NCBI RefSeq assembly: GCF_014805685.1
Contig: NC_060886.1
Location: forward strand, 28,253,862 to 28,317,861
Source of the DNA: Silurus meridionalis
Taxonomy: Eukaryota; Chordata; Actinopteri; Siluriformes; Siluridae
Length of the DNA stretch: 64,000 nt
Reading direction: 5' to 3'
Shown piece by piece: positions 38,394 to 50,032 of the stretch. Positions within the stretch are counted from its first letter, which is position 1, and each line of letters begins with the position of its first letter. The notes below the pieces were generated by a model. The model made no database searches and was not told where the DNA came from. It saw only the letters and a program-made list of their open reading frames with translations. The translations under genes were made by a program, and so were the position numbers.

Positions 38394-38866
38394 TCATCTG
38401 CCTGTCTCTCATACTGTTTATCTGTCTCTCAATCTCTTTCTTCGTCTCGTTCTCTATCTGTCAAAAAGACAAAGTCTCTCTCTCTCTCTCTCTCTGTGGG
38501 TGGGTCAAGGCCCTTAACTGCTAAGTTGTGTAAATATGACACTTTGGATAAGGGCTTCCACCAAATGCCATTATCGTCGTGTGTGGGTGTGTCTCTCTAG
38601 GAGTGATTAATTCATCTTATGATCCAACCCCAAACCCAGATCCAGATCCATCAGCAACCCCAGATCCAAATCCAGACCCACAAACAGCCCCAGATCCAAA
38701 CCCCAGCTGGCCCTTCAATCTAACACCCAGTCCTGATCGACGTCATCGCATTAACCCAGTCTCTAATTTCCTATTCTTCTAATAAAATGTTATAAATCTC
38801 ACCACAGTGCCTCGCGAACACCATCCCACAAAGAAGCACCGCGAATCCCCACTCCATAACGGCCAT
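31109..38866 (-). CDS. ifngr2: IFNGR2-like class II cytokine receptor (CRFB6 type)
   Basis: Complete minus-strand gene, seven in-phase exons: 38803-38866, 36325-36436, 35799-35959, 35140-35294, 34687-34828, 33002-33156, 31109-31216; 897 nt, 298 residues. Residues 1-22 are a signal peptide ([15 protein letters not shown]). Two fibronectin-III domains follow ([39 protein letters not shown]). One membrane helix lies near 217-240 ([20 protein letters not shown]). The short tail has [11 protein letters not shown], the box-1-like JAK-binding motif shared by IFNGR2 and IL10RB, and ends [15 protein letters not shown], which resembles the human IFNGR2 end. It should be the accessory chain of the interferon-gamma receptor, signalling through JAK2. 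IL10RB (CRFB4) is the main alternative; the position at the 3' end of the cluster supports IFNGR2. The domain-1 cysteine pair seen in relatives is absent. An alternative last acceptor would give a five-residue tail instead of 35. Confidence 0.8.
31400..32560. repeat. Imperfect repeats of TTTTCTCGTTATCACGACTT type
   Basis: About 1.1 kb built from degenerate 30-50-bp units such as ATAACAAAAGTTGTTTTCTCG and AATTTTCTCGTGATC. A less regular reverse-oriented stretch extends to 32.9 kb (AACGAGAAAACAAATGTTGA). It lies in the last intron of the IFNGR2-like gene. ORFs across it are repeat artefacts. Confidence 0.85.
34040..34540. repeat. Interspersed repeat in the IFNGR2-like gene
   Basis: Blocks AGAGGTCAACGGATTAATAG, GAGAGCGGCCTCTAGAGGTG and the end AGTTAACCTCTACT. 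A second copy occupies about 36560-37400, also intronic, with the decayed tandem-repeat relative inserted in it. Ends of the same family (GGTCGACCTCTG, GGCCGACCTCTAG) are near 27880 and 30660. Likely a DNA transposon family of unknown superfamily. Confidence 0.55.
34857..35568. repeat. Two (TA)n microsatellites flanking an IFNGR2-like exon
   Basis: TA tracts at 34857-34934 and 35505-35568 bracket the exon 35140-35294 in adjacent introns. The first begins about 20 bp from the acceptor of exon 34687-34828, leaving almost no polypyrimidine tract. ORFs reading YIYIYI come from them. Confidence 0.95.
36020..36215 (-). repeat. SINE-like repeat in IFNGR2-like intron
   Basis: TTATCCAGATCAACTTACAT, GGGCCTTGCTTAGGGGCGCA and GGGATTTGAACTCACAACCT followed by CCTTAACCACTATGCTACCA. 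The last part resembles a tRNA-type B-box region. A related copy is at 60175-60300. Confidence 0.65.
36560..37400. repeat. Second copy of the 34-kb repeat with nested remnant
   Basis: Shares GATAGTTTTTCC, AGCAGCCTCTAGAGG and CACCACATGCT blocks with 34040-34540. About 36785-36960 inside it is a decayed relative of the tandemly duplicated repeat at 10.3-11.9 kb. It is intronic in the IFNGR2-like gene. Confidence 0.5.
37740..38500. repeat. About 110-bp pyrimidine-rich minisatellite, seven copies
   Basis: The landmark TAAAAGACAAAGTCTCTCTC recurs at about 37805, 37910, 38021, 38135, 38245, 38353 and 38462. Each is followed by CT runs, GTTCATCTGTCTGTCTCTCA and ACTGTTTATCTGTC. It lies in intron 1 of the IFNGR2-like gene. 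Next to it (38620-38710) is a short CCAGATCCAAAC-type hexamer/dodecamer run. Confidence 0.9.
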
Positions 38867-39479
38867 CAGATCCACCAAATGTACTCCATCTTTCTCCAAC
38901 AGGCCGCTCACTTCCGCAGTCGTGACTTGAATCCCAAATGGCTTCCTCTTGGACACATAGGGGGCTACGTAGGGTGCCTACGCAGTGTTGTCGCACCCTG
39001 CGAAGTGCACTCCGACACAGAGAGCGAGGGCGTTGGAAATACGGGTGCCCTCAAGGTTTTTCCGTCCGACAAGAAACTAAAATGCAGAAGTGCAGTGCAT
39101 TTTCGGGGGGGTGTTTGTTAGGGCAGGAAATGCACACGAAAATGTGTGAAAGTTAAACACAAGCCTGTACGGAGTCTCGTGGTTTTTGTGGACAAATGTG
39201 TTAACCGTGATGGTAAATGGATGACGTGTATTTCCGGGTCATACACAAACTAGAAGGGTCGTGACGCCATTTTGGAAATGCCCCCTACCCCATAACCACG
39301 CCCCCTCAATAAAGAAAATAAATGGTGCTTATTAAATATATAACCATCACAGCCATATTTCCTTTTTTCAAGACATTCACTTGTATACAATCTCTCTAAC
39401 ATAAAATACACTTTTCAATGTATTATTATATGTGGCCAAAAGTATTCGAACACCTTACTGTCAGTCCAACCTCCTGGTC

Positions 39480-40735
39480 TGCAGAGGTGGCAAAAGTAAA
39501 CACACCCTTCACTTAAGTAGATGTCATGTTTTAAAAGACTCTGGTAGAAGTTCAAGCACTGACTATACTATTTTACTCAAGTTAAAGTAAAGAAGTTTGG
39601 GCTCTGACATGTACTTAAGTCTTCTTCTTCTTTCGGCTTTTCTCATTAGGGGTCTCCATACCCCCTCTGTCCTCTACATCTGCCTCTTTCAACCCAACTA
39701 CCACCATGTCTTCCCTCACCACATCCATAAACCTCCTCCTTGGTCTTCCTCTATTCCTCCTTCCTGGTGGCTCCATCCTCAGCATTCTCCTACTGATATA
39801 CCCCATGTCCCTCCTCTGCACATGTCCAAACCATCTCAATCTCCCTCAACTCGTCTCCAAAACGTCCTACATGCGCTGTCCCTCTCATAAACTCGTTTCT
39901 AATCCTGTCCATCGTCATCACTCCCAAAGAACATCTCAACATCTTCAGCTCTGCTACTTCCACTCCACCTTCTGTCTTTTACTCAATGCCACTGTCTCAT
40001 CCCACAGTCCTATAAACATTCCCTTTCACTCTCACAGATACTCTTCTATCACAAATCACTCCTGCTATCACTCTTCTCCACCCACTCCACCCTGCCTGCA
40101 CTCTTCTCTTCACTTCTCTAACACACCTTTCATTCTGACATGTACTAAAGTAAAAAGAAAAAAGTTCCTACTACCCGTTTTAGTGTCACTCTGGTAACTG
40201 GACCTCACGTCATAACATTAACTCACTGTCATGAGTTACCTCATGTTTTTGATCTTTTCTAAATGTACCTTAAATTAATTATAATTATACATTTATCAAC
40301 ATGGGCATATGGGCAAACATGGATGCTTTATGCAAAATAAAGCATAAAGAAAGGACGTTGTGAATAAACGTATGTTGGGCTGCAGGTTTTAATTTCGCCT
40401 CTTTTATATTAACACGTTATTAACGCCTTCATTTTGACAGCCCTAATCGATGCATTAGTGCAAAACAAATATCAAATGTTGTTACCTAATGAATGTATCC
40501 ACACTGAAAATTCATATAGAACACAGAGAAAAGATGATGATGGTCAGGTGACCAGTAATGTCTCTGTTATCAGTCATGTTTACATCGCTGACTCCCTCTG
40601 TCTCATCTACATTAACCCCAGACTTCTTGTTTCCTTCTATCTTGTTCACCAGTCTACGTCCGTCGTGTGTGAGAGCCAGGAAAAAAGTTGTACGAAAAAT
40701 AAATTGTGAAGTCAAAAGTAAAAAAATCTACTATT
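39480..40735 (-). mobile_element. LINE fragment (copy 3) nested in a probable hAT element
   Basis: 39618-40140 is the reverse complement of the LINE tail at 2592-2990 and is the longest copy; its 3' tail reads CTTCTTCTTCTTTCGGC on the plus strand. It is flanked by hAT-like sequence: GCAGAGGTGGCAAAAGTAAA and ACTTAAGTAG at the left, and CAAAAGTAAAAAAATCTAC about 0.6 kb beyond its right end. A GACAGCCCTAA end of another family is at 40434-40445. Confidence 0.65.
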
Positions 40736-41879
40736 TGTATTTGTACTTCATTACAAATTTCCTTCACTGGACTGAAGAGGTTGGAGCACCATTCCAGACA
40801 TGATGGTGCTCCTGGACACCTTGAAAACATGGTTGGTGTAGTAGAACTCGAGCTGCAGGACAGTCCAAACACCAGATCTTCTCCCGGTTTGACTAATGCT
40901 CTTAAAGCGAATCACAAAAATCGGCACAAAATTTAGTGGAAAGCCTTCCCTGAAGAGTGGAGCGAACAGGACTGATGATTAAATCTAGAATAAATCTAGA
41001 AATTCAAACCCCCAAGCGAGCAAAATGAACAAAAAACAACACAGTCACTGGTTTCCTTCAACGCAATGATAAAATTAAGCTCCCACTGATTCTGGTACAT
41101 TTAAATTATATATGTAATTCAATGAATAATTCATTCATTTAATATGTATTAGTAAGCGTATTATAATATGCATGACAATATTCCAGTTTTACAATTTTGC
41201 AGACTGGAAAATGTTCTCGAGGATGCTTGTGCAGGTTTGTTCCAGACCTGGAAATGTATAGAAGTTCCAAAAATGTCCATCATGCTGTCATGGATTCCTG
41301 TTTCAATTTGGCGCAAACTTTCACTTCTTTTTTTTTTTTTTTTTTTTTTTTTTTGAAGTCAGTGTTTCTTTGAAAGCTTTTACTGTAGAAGTTCATTGTC
41401 CATTTTTAGTTGATTGTGTTGAGCACATTTGGATCAGGTAACGAGAGCGGAAATTCTGAACTAATGTCTACTGATCATCTGTTGATCTCCGATCGCAAAA
41501 CGACGTAAACGTGATGTAGCAGTATGTTATTAAAGCATGTCTTCAAAATCTAGCACTTCCTTTTTTTTGTCTTTCTCACACATCGCGTGACTGGGAAGTG
41601 TTTGAACGTCCTGATTTATCAGCAGTGTCTGCATTATTCGCTTCTATACCTTCTTTTTTTAGTATTGTGGGGGTTTTTTGTGCTAATTTTCTCTTATTTT
41701 TTGTGCAGAATGTGTCAATAATCAAAGGAATTAATGGCAACAGAGAAATCTGGACCAAAGGACTGCATAAGGCACCAAAGTGCACTCTTGATTTTGATTT
41801 ATCTTTTTATTAATTAATTTATAACATTTATAACAACAAAAAATAACATCAAACCGTCTCTATGAAGACTTACAGTAGA

Positions 41880-42905
41880 GCAACATCCGAATGGCCATGG
41901 CTCAAGCTCAGGATGGTGCCACCACCATCGTGCTTCATTGTGTTCTTAGGGTAAAAAGTTTGGTTTGAGTTTTGACCATCATACATTAGCTCTTGCATTT
42001 TTTTTCCTCATCAGTCCATAGATCCTATTCCCAAATGTTTGCGGAGTCTTCATTATATCGTTCAGCCCTCACCACTCTTCAGTGGTGGACAGTGAGGAAG
42101 TAAATGTAATTCGACTTTAACTACATTTTGCAAAAACAGTCATTCCTTTATATTTATGAGTGGATAAAAACGGTAACCGTTGAGACTGTGGTCCCAACTC
42201 TCTTCAGGTCATTGACCAGGTCATCTCATGGAGTTCTAGGCTGATCCCTCACCTTTCTCTGGATCATTGATACTCCATGAGGTTTGATCTTGCATGGAGC
42301 CCCAGTCCGAGGAAGATTGACAGTCATCTTGAATTTATTCTATTTTCAAATAATTGCGCCAACAGTTGTTGCCTTCTGTAGCCCATTCCAGCTTTGTGTA
42401 GGTCTACAATTGTGTCCCTAGTGTCCTTAGACAGCTTTTGGTCTTGCCCATTGTGGGGAGGTTGAAGTCTGATTGATTGAGTGTGTGTACAGGTGTCTTT
42501 TATACAGATAACGAGTTCAAGCAAGTGCAATTAATACAGGTAGTGAGTGGAGGATTGGAGGCGTCTTTAAGACAAACTAACAGATCTGTGAGAGACAGAA
42601 TTCTTGCTGGTTGGTAGGTGACATATTTAATGCAATAAAATGGGAATTAATTATTTAAAAATCAATTAGATTTTTTAGATTTTCTTTTTAGATTTTAGTC
42701 TCTCACAGTTGAGGTTACAGATCTCTCTGTTCTTTGTAAGTGGGAAAGCAGTGTAAGCAGTGTATCAAATCCTTTTTTTGCCCCACAAGTTGATTAAGCA
42801 GTAGACTTAAGTACTTAAATACTTAAGTACATTCGAAAGCAAATACTTTTGTACTTTTTACTTGAGTACAAATGTTTGAAGGGAGCACTTTTACGGATGT
42901 TGCTT
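41880..42905. mobile_element. Tc1-like element remnant nested in a hAT-like element
   Basis: The minus strand at 42324-42530 reads a Tc1-type transposase N-terminus (LSKDTRDTIVDLHKAGMGY). The right terminal repeat ends AGTGTATCAAATCC near 42775. The outer sequence GTGGTGGACAGTGAGGAAGT (about 42082) and TTTTACTTGAGTACAAATG (about 42855) look like opposite parts of a hAT-type repeat. About 41880-42060 is a further decayed Tc1-like piece. Confidence 0.6.
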
Positions 42906-43289
42906 TTAAAGGTTAAATATATAACTATAAATATATAGTTAACCTATAATGCAACTATTCCATAGGTCCAGTCTATATGTAGAAAGCATACGTTCAATAT
43001 TTAATAAAAATGTGAATATTAAACTTTATTGTGTTTGTGTGTGTATAAAATAATTATAGTAATAATACTTGCAATGCGCCATGCTTTCAGCAGGTGGCAG
43101 CACACTATATGCAAACAACGTGTCATTCTTAAAAGCTGTCTTTTTTTATTTTTTTTCCCCCAAAAAAAGGTCAACCAGAATGGTCAAATTCTTCATGAAT
43201 CGCACTTTAATAAAACGTTAATGAGTGCTTTTAAAATAAATTTGTGTTAACGCGTTAAATTTTGATAATAATAAGCACTAAGGATTTAA

Positions 43290-43570
43290 GTCAGTTTGTC
43301 AAATTGTGATATTCCCAGACTGCAGTGGTCAGTATCTACCAAAAGTGGTCCAATGAAGGAACAGTGGTGAACCGGTGACAGGGTGATGGGCAGCTGAGGC
43401 TCATTGATGCATGTGGGGACCCGAGCCAACAGACGAGGTCCTGTAGCTCAAACTGCTGAACAAATGAATGCTGTTAATACTCAATGTGCCAGGAGTGTTT
43501 TAGCAGCAAAAAGGAGACCAACCCTCCAATATCAGGCAGGTGGTCATATTATGCCTGAAAGGTGTAAATA
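43290..43570. mobile_element. Internally deleted Tc1-like element
   Basis: A transposase N-terminal region (TGGTCAGTATCTACCAAAAG, GGGACCCGAGCCAACAGACG) is joined directly to the 3' end (TTTTAGCAGCAAAAAGGAGA, then CAGGCAGGTGGTCATATTAT). Most of the coding sequence is missing. Fossil copy. Confidence 0.6.
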
Positions 43571-44205
43571 TTGTAGTGTATGTTCATGTTACAGTTTCTA
43601 TCCAAACAAATTTTAGCCATTAAGTGTCTCCAGGGTCGAAGAAGTTTGACATGAGGCCTTCAGAATCATGATAGTAAAACTGCTGCGTCAACCAATCAAA
43701 ATTCAAGTTGACACCAGCTAGCAGGCATACGGTAACGTCGCATTTTCACATCCTTCGAATAAAGCCTGCAAACCGCATCAGTAGCAAACTCCACTAGCTC
43801 AAATGTATTTGTGTGAATTTAATTAACGGCTGACGAGGAGGGAAAATTGATTTGGTTGCAGATACACTTTTAACCCTAATCCCTAGAATTTCCTGGTTGG
43901 AGGACTACAAAAATGCACCGAAAACCTAGGGTATTTTATGCTAGAGATGATTTATGTGGGTGGTGCAGTTGTGGCTCCAGTGAAAGGAGACTTGTTGAAT
44001 TGTGTTCATTGGGTTTCTTGCTTTAGTGATGCCATTTAATCTCACAGTATGAGATTCCTGTCTGTGATGCAGCACACTTTTATACTACGTCTCTTTATAA
44101 TATTGACGGTTTCTATAGCTGTGATGTCATAATGATGCTATTAAGAGGTGGACTGATTGAGATCGAACACGAAGGCCTGGGTGTGAAATTCACGGCCCAC
44201 CACTG
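43565..44205. repeat. Copy C of the GTGGCGGGCC-type repeat
   Basis: Matches 13041-13893 in GAGGCCTTCAGAAT, TAGCAAACTCCACTAGCT and GTGAAAGGAGACTTGTTGAA and ends CACGGCCCACCACTG. It lacks the left terminal sequence. The shared central block GATTTGGTTGCAGATACACTT also occurs in copy B (about 27251). Confidence 0.6.
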
Positions 44206-45373
44206 GGATTACAGTAACCTTTTCAAAAGACTGGTTTTATTTTTGAAACAGTGCATTCAGTCATCGTTTCTAAATATATTACTCAGTGCAAAATTGTAAC
44301 CTGTAAGCAACACTGCAATAATACTATTATTATTATATGATGCGTGTGAGCGATGCATCGCAAAATCTCTGTAGGTTACGTACAGTACAAGAAACAGAAT
44401 GGAGCGGTTCAGCTAACGAGTCCTCTGGTCCGAGTCGTTTGTTCTTTTGTCATGTGATTCCCATAGACGTAGGTCTTACAATGCACAATGACATCATTAT
44501 TACATAATTATGGGAGATCCAGTTAATAACCAATCACATCAAAGATAAAATGTGGTCTCTGTAGCATCACAGCATTGTTAGTGGTTTAAGGGTTTAAGGG
44601 GATGGTATTTCAAGTATTTTGGCAACCCTTTATCTCCTGTGGTTACTCGAGCCGTACCGGAAATCCAACACGGATAAATTTTTGAGGTGAAAGGACTACG
44701 ACGTCAGGATTCCTCAGGACACTTCTGCAAGCCAAGAACAGGAATCTCAGGCTACGAACAGCTTAACATAAAAAAAGATAATTTCCCAGTGTTGTTGTCC
44801 AAAGTTGTTAAGAATTGAAGATTCTGTAGTTTCCACTTCCTGTTTTCGGGTGACAGAAGGTTGCCGTTTTTAAAACCATCGCGGTGATCTGGCGCGAATA
44901 GGACTTCAGGACCTTCCAGATCAACACTGGGAGCGCCATGCTGCTGTGCAAGGAGACTGTTGAGGTGATATTGTTGAAATGTAGATAAATAAAGTACTTT
45001 CTTGTAAACACAGCCAGTCCCGAAACTTTTTGATACCATCTCATAATATGCAATTATAATAACGTGCTATTATAATAACTACTTTAAGAGTTCGTGGTAT
45101 ATCACAGCACTGGTTGTCATATTCTCTGAACACACAAGGTCTCCCTTGAGAATCATCAGAGAATCTGCTGCACTCTTCCCAGACCTCCATTACAGTTTTT
45201 TCTCCACGTGATGTCGAGGTTGAACAAGGCGTTCTGAGAATTTTATTTCTGATCTCTGGTGTAGCAAAAACTGCCAGGTATGAGGCCTTGTGCATCAACC
45301 TGTCAGAGGGCTTCCGTTCTTTTTTTTTTAACTCTTCAAATCCACATTTTCCACTAGTTTTCCTTACAACTGA

Positions 45374-47531
45374 TCAGCTCTCTAGTCCAGAGCTGAAGCC
45401 AGAGTCCTGCACAGAATTATTCTTGCAATGGCACATGAAATCTGGAGCCTGGAGATCTGGTACATTTTCCTCCTCTTGTTCTTCCTCCGGTGGTGTGTGC
45501 GCCGGCTGTATAGCTGGCATGATCACTTGTGCTATAGTGAAACACTCTTCCTGGGCTTCAAGGAGCAAAGGAGCAGACGAAAATTCCTAACAAGAGAAAA
45601 TAACATGAGAAAAACAACGCATCTCAATTCATCTCAATTTCAGTGTATATAGTTGCAGAAAAAGTGATTCAAATCAAATATATTTTGATATAAGGGATGA
45701 CTCTTTTATTTTGTTAGTCAACTTATGTACAGCGGAAACTATATAAGAAAGCGATCCTTACTAGGAAGATCTCAGGAGTTGGGTATTCTTCAGATTTGCG
45801 TCTGAATTTGTGACCTATGTATAATAACACTACCGAAAGAACAACGCCGCACAGCACGGCGGGAATCGCCACCCACGCCAAAGAGCGATCTACGTAAACG
45901 TGACAAAGATACTTTGTAATGTCCATGCAAGAAAAAAACATCAGCTATGTTTTTAGCAAAGGAAGAGAACAGTGTGCTTTTACCTTTCGTGTAGATGCAA
46001 AGTGGAGATGTGTAGTTGCTGCTCTTGTTATATTCCAAGCTGAAGATGCTGACTTGGACGCAGTATTCGGTCCCGGATTTCAGTGCCCTCAGTGGGGCGT
46101 GTGGACTGCCGTAAACCTCTGTGCCTTTCTATTAAACAGCAGAAAAAAGGAGAATAAAATTAAATGGCCTCTGAACTAAGCACTGGGATTTATGAAGGGA
46201 TGCTAGTTTGATATACAGGACTGCATCATGTTTGAGGACATCTACAGGGTTCCAGCCTGGGGAAATAACCATCACAATTGGTCGCTTTGGAGCGTTTCTT
46301 AGATCAGAATCGAAATTGTCAAAACGACTTGTTCAACCTCCATCAGGTACATTGATTCCGTACAATCGTCCGATGTTTCCTGCATTATCAATTATTGATG
46401 GCATGCTGATCAAAATATATAATACTTTAGTCATTTCTGCTCATCAAAAGAACATTTCTTGTTGCTTTGATCAAATCGCATTCGAATCGGTAAAGGATCT
46501 ACTTGTACAGGTAGCCCCCGACTTACGAAATGCAATGTGTTTTACCTGATTGGGGTTAAACTTCTCCCAGTACTGCACCCTGTATTGCAGGTCCTTCATG
46601 ACATCGCTCATGACCGATTGGGGTATCATAAGCATCAACATGTCCTTGTCCGCCGTCGCTTTCACCGGGCCAGGTGGCGCTAGCTTGCCTGCAAGATTCG
46701 AACATCACGTCATGTCACGTTTTCACCCTCCTGAAAACGTTTTCACGCTCGATTTATAAACAGGAAGCATCTATTCAACAGATAATTTAAACCATATACG
46801 TCAGTAATCTGAGAACAGACAATGCAGAGCACAGTTTAAAAAGGGACAATGGTTCATTTGAACCTGATCAAGGCTCCAAAACAGCATGATGTGTGCACTG
46901 CACATTTCTGGTGCTTTCCCAGCGCTCCGTATCCAGAGAGCAGATCAGGGGAAAACGAGGGGGAAATTCCAGGCAGCTAAATATCCATTAGTGCTACATA
47001 TATCTTTTGCTAGCCTCGATCTATCTAGTATTTCTTTTTCTTCGGTTGTTATTCTGCATTTATAGAGCTTTAGAAGTGCATAAAAACTCTTTCGAATTGA
47101 AAACTGACAACAAATAGGGGTCTTTAACGTTTTTCAGGTCAAGGACCTTTTTTATTTTAAAAGATTTGCAGTTTCACTTTTACTATCAGGTGGACTATGA
47201 TTTAAATAAATATTTGTTATTTAACATTAATTAGCAGACCCCCTGCAGTACCCCATAGTTGTTGCAGACCCCATAGGGGTTGTGGTCCTCTGGTACAAGA
47301 CTCTCTCACTCACCATCGATATCAGGTGTGAAATTTAAAACCGTCCAGTTGGAGTGCTGCAGCCCGGCCTCGGCTCTTACTCGAACCAAAAACGATGCTG
47401 AGAAAGGCAGCCTGCAGTGTGTGAAATCACACCACCTCTCTGTGGTACCTTCACACGCCTGCTTATATAATCTCTCATCTTCTTCAGCATCTGAGCTAAA
47501 GAGAACACAGTACACAAGTTAGCTAGATAGC

Positions 47532-47580
<49 letters not shown>

Positions 47581-47734
47581 CGATAGATCGATAGCTCGAT
47601 AGATAAACAGACTGGCAGGTGGACGGACGGACAGACGGACAGACGGACAGACGGATAGACAGACAGACAGATAGATAGACAGACAGACTGGCAGGTGAAG
47701 AGATGGAAGAATGGATTGATGTACGGACAGACAG

Positions 47735-47799
<65 letters not shown>

Positions 47800-50001
47800 T
47801 AGATATGCAATATCATGTAATAGAGGAATCAGGAAGTGGATGCTGTGGATTTGCTGTTCATGAACACTAAAACTGTACCGTGAACATGGACCCGAGCAAC
47901 ACTGATGACAACCATAAGAGACAAACATGAGACAAAGAGTCTATACGAAAGTGCCATTGAGCAGCGAGCACAAATCAGATGCAGTAAGCCACGTGACGTT
48001 GCGTGTGACAGTGCACTGGCATACGGGAAACGCTGTCCCTGTCCATAACCCTGACCAGGCCAACTTACAAGACATACTCAACGGTGAAGGTGACCGGGAT
48101 TTTGAGATGTGTGTAATTCCAGTCCCAGCGCAGTATGTAGTCCAGGTTCACTGCAATCATTTGAACATCACATGGGGGTGGCAGAGAGGCTGAGACTAGA
48201 GGGGCAGGAAGAAAATATAAAAATATAATATAATAATTTTCAAAGCTAGACAATACTATAGAAATGAAATTTAGATATATATATATATATTAGAGTAGTC
48301 AATGTGCAGCTTGTATAGCAATACAGATTTACTGTCCTCTAAAAATAACATAACATACACCATTATTGCATTATTGTATAAATAACTGGCAAGAGAAGTG
48401 AGTACACCCTTAGTGATAACAGCCGGACCATACATCTTCTTGTGTATCTTCTATTATAGCAGTTCAAATTTGGTGCTTTGAGTACAATTCTCTCATACTG
48501 ACCACTGCATGTTCAACACGGCAACTCGTGGTAAAGAACTCTTTGAGGATTTGAGAATTCGAATTGTTTCTCTCCACAAAGATGTCCAAGACTATAAGAA
48601 GATCAGGAACACCCTTAAACTGAGTTACAGGTCATACAAAGGTTTTCCAAGATGGGTTCCCCTTGGAACAGGCCACACAAGGGTCCATCAATTAAGTTGA
48701 GTCCTCAAACTGTGTGCCAGAGGTTGCAGAAACGGAACAGCCATTTATCAATGCTCAGATTATACGCTGCACACTGCAAGCTGTCCAAGAGCATGAATTA
48801 ATGAAACCATGTCCTGTGGTCTGGTAAGACTAAGATAAACTTGGCTCAGATGTTGAGCAGCATGTGTGGCAACGCCCTGGTGAAGTGTACCGAGAAAATG
48901 GTGTCTTGCCTACAGTCAAGCATTGTGGTGGTAGCATCCTGGTCTGCGGCTGCATGAGTGCTGCTGGAACTGATGAGCTTCATTGAGGGAAACAAGGATT
49001 CTCAAGTATGTCTCCAGAACCCTATTGAGCAACTGTTGGGCATCCTCATGCAGAAGGTGGAGAAGCGCCATGTGTGCATTCAGCAGCTTCGTAATGTCAT
49101 TATGGAAGAGTGGAAGAGGATCCCAGCAACAACCATGGATGGATGGATGGATGGATAGATGGATGTTTGTCTTATCAAAAAACCAGCATGTAAATTTAAG
49201 AAATATGCTAACTCTTGGATATTTATATCTCTATGTCAACCTCACAAATGACAAATTCTTTTTTACAATTTTCAATAATATTATAAAAAAATAATAAATT
49301 AGGGACCATCTACAAAGTGTGTGACCTGGATGACTAGAATAAAAACCCATTGTATTTAGTCAAACACAGGCACAAACAAAAGGTTTGGGGTGTTATGATA
49401 TTTAAGGAACAATGTGAAATAATTTCCCACACAGAAATATAGAATACCAAAATGTCAAATCAAATGAGATTTGAAACTAGAGCCCTGACTTGAACCCATT
49501 TGACTTTGCAAAGAAAGCGGTATAAAGGGTATGAATAATTCCCAACATGGTGATTTTTGTCAATACCCTGAAAATGTCATATTTCTTGAAATATCATGTT
49601 GTTATTCTCTCAGTTGTTTGTCACATTAAATATATGAAAGTATTATAAAAACTCATTACAGAAGACAACTCAAAAACACTATAAAAAAAATATCAAGGGT
49701 ATAAATAATTTTGAGCACGACTTTATATATATTAATGTTATATTTTTTAAATATCTTTAAAAAATATATTAATATTATAATAATATTATTAATATAATAT
49801 ATTTTTTTAAAGATGAATATTATATTAATATCAATATTATATTATTATTATTAATATAATATTAATCTTTTTCAAAAAGATTAAATAAAAATTAAGTATT
49901 TTATTTTATTTATATTTTATAATTTATATTGTATTATTTTTTATTTATATTATTATTTTATTTATTATTTTTTATTTTATTGAATATAAATGTATAAATA
50001 T

Positions 50002-50032
<31 letters not shown>

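Larger units (their letters stand above)
38867..45373. other. Intergenic region between the IFNGR2-like and IFNAR1-like genes
   Basis: No gene was recognised. It holds nested hAT-like, LINE and Tc1-like remnants (39.48-40.74, 41.88-42.9, 43.29-43.57 kb), a copy of the GTGGCGGGCC repeat (43.57-44.2 kb) and a T24 tract (41331-41354). The part nearest 45.37 kb is probably 3' UTR of the IFNAR1-like gene; TTTATT at about 44236 would be an AATAAA on that strand. Confidence 0.6.

Noticed and set aside
44752..45298. Extra coding exon downstream of the IFNAR1-like stop
   Set aside because: The tail already ends at a stop after the DSG motif at an IFNAR1-like position; these ORFs look like 3' UTR.
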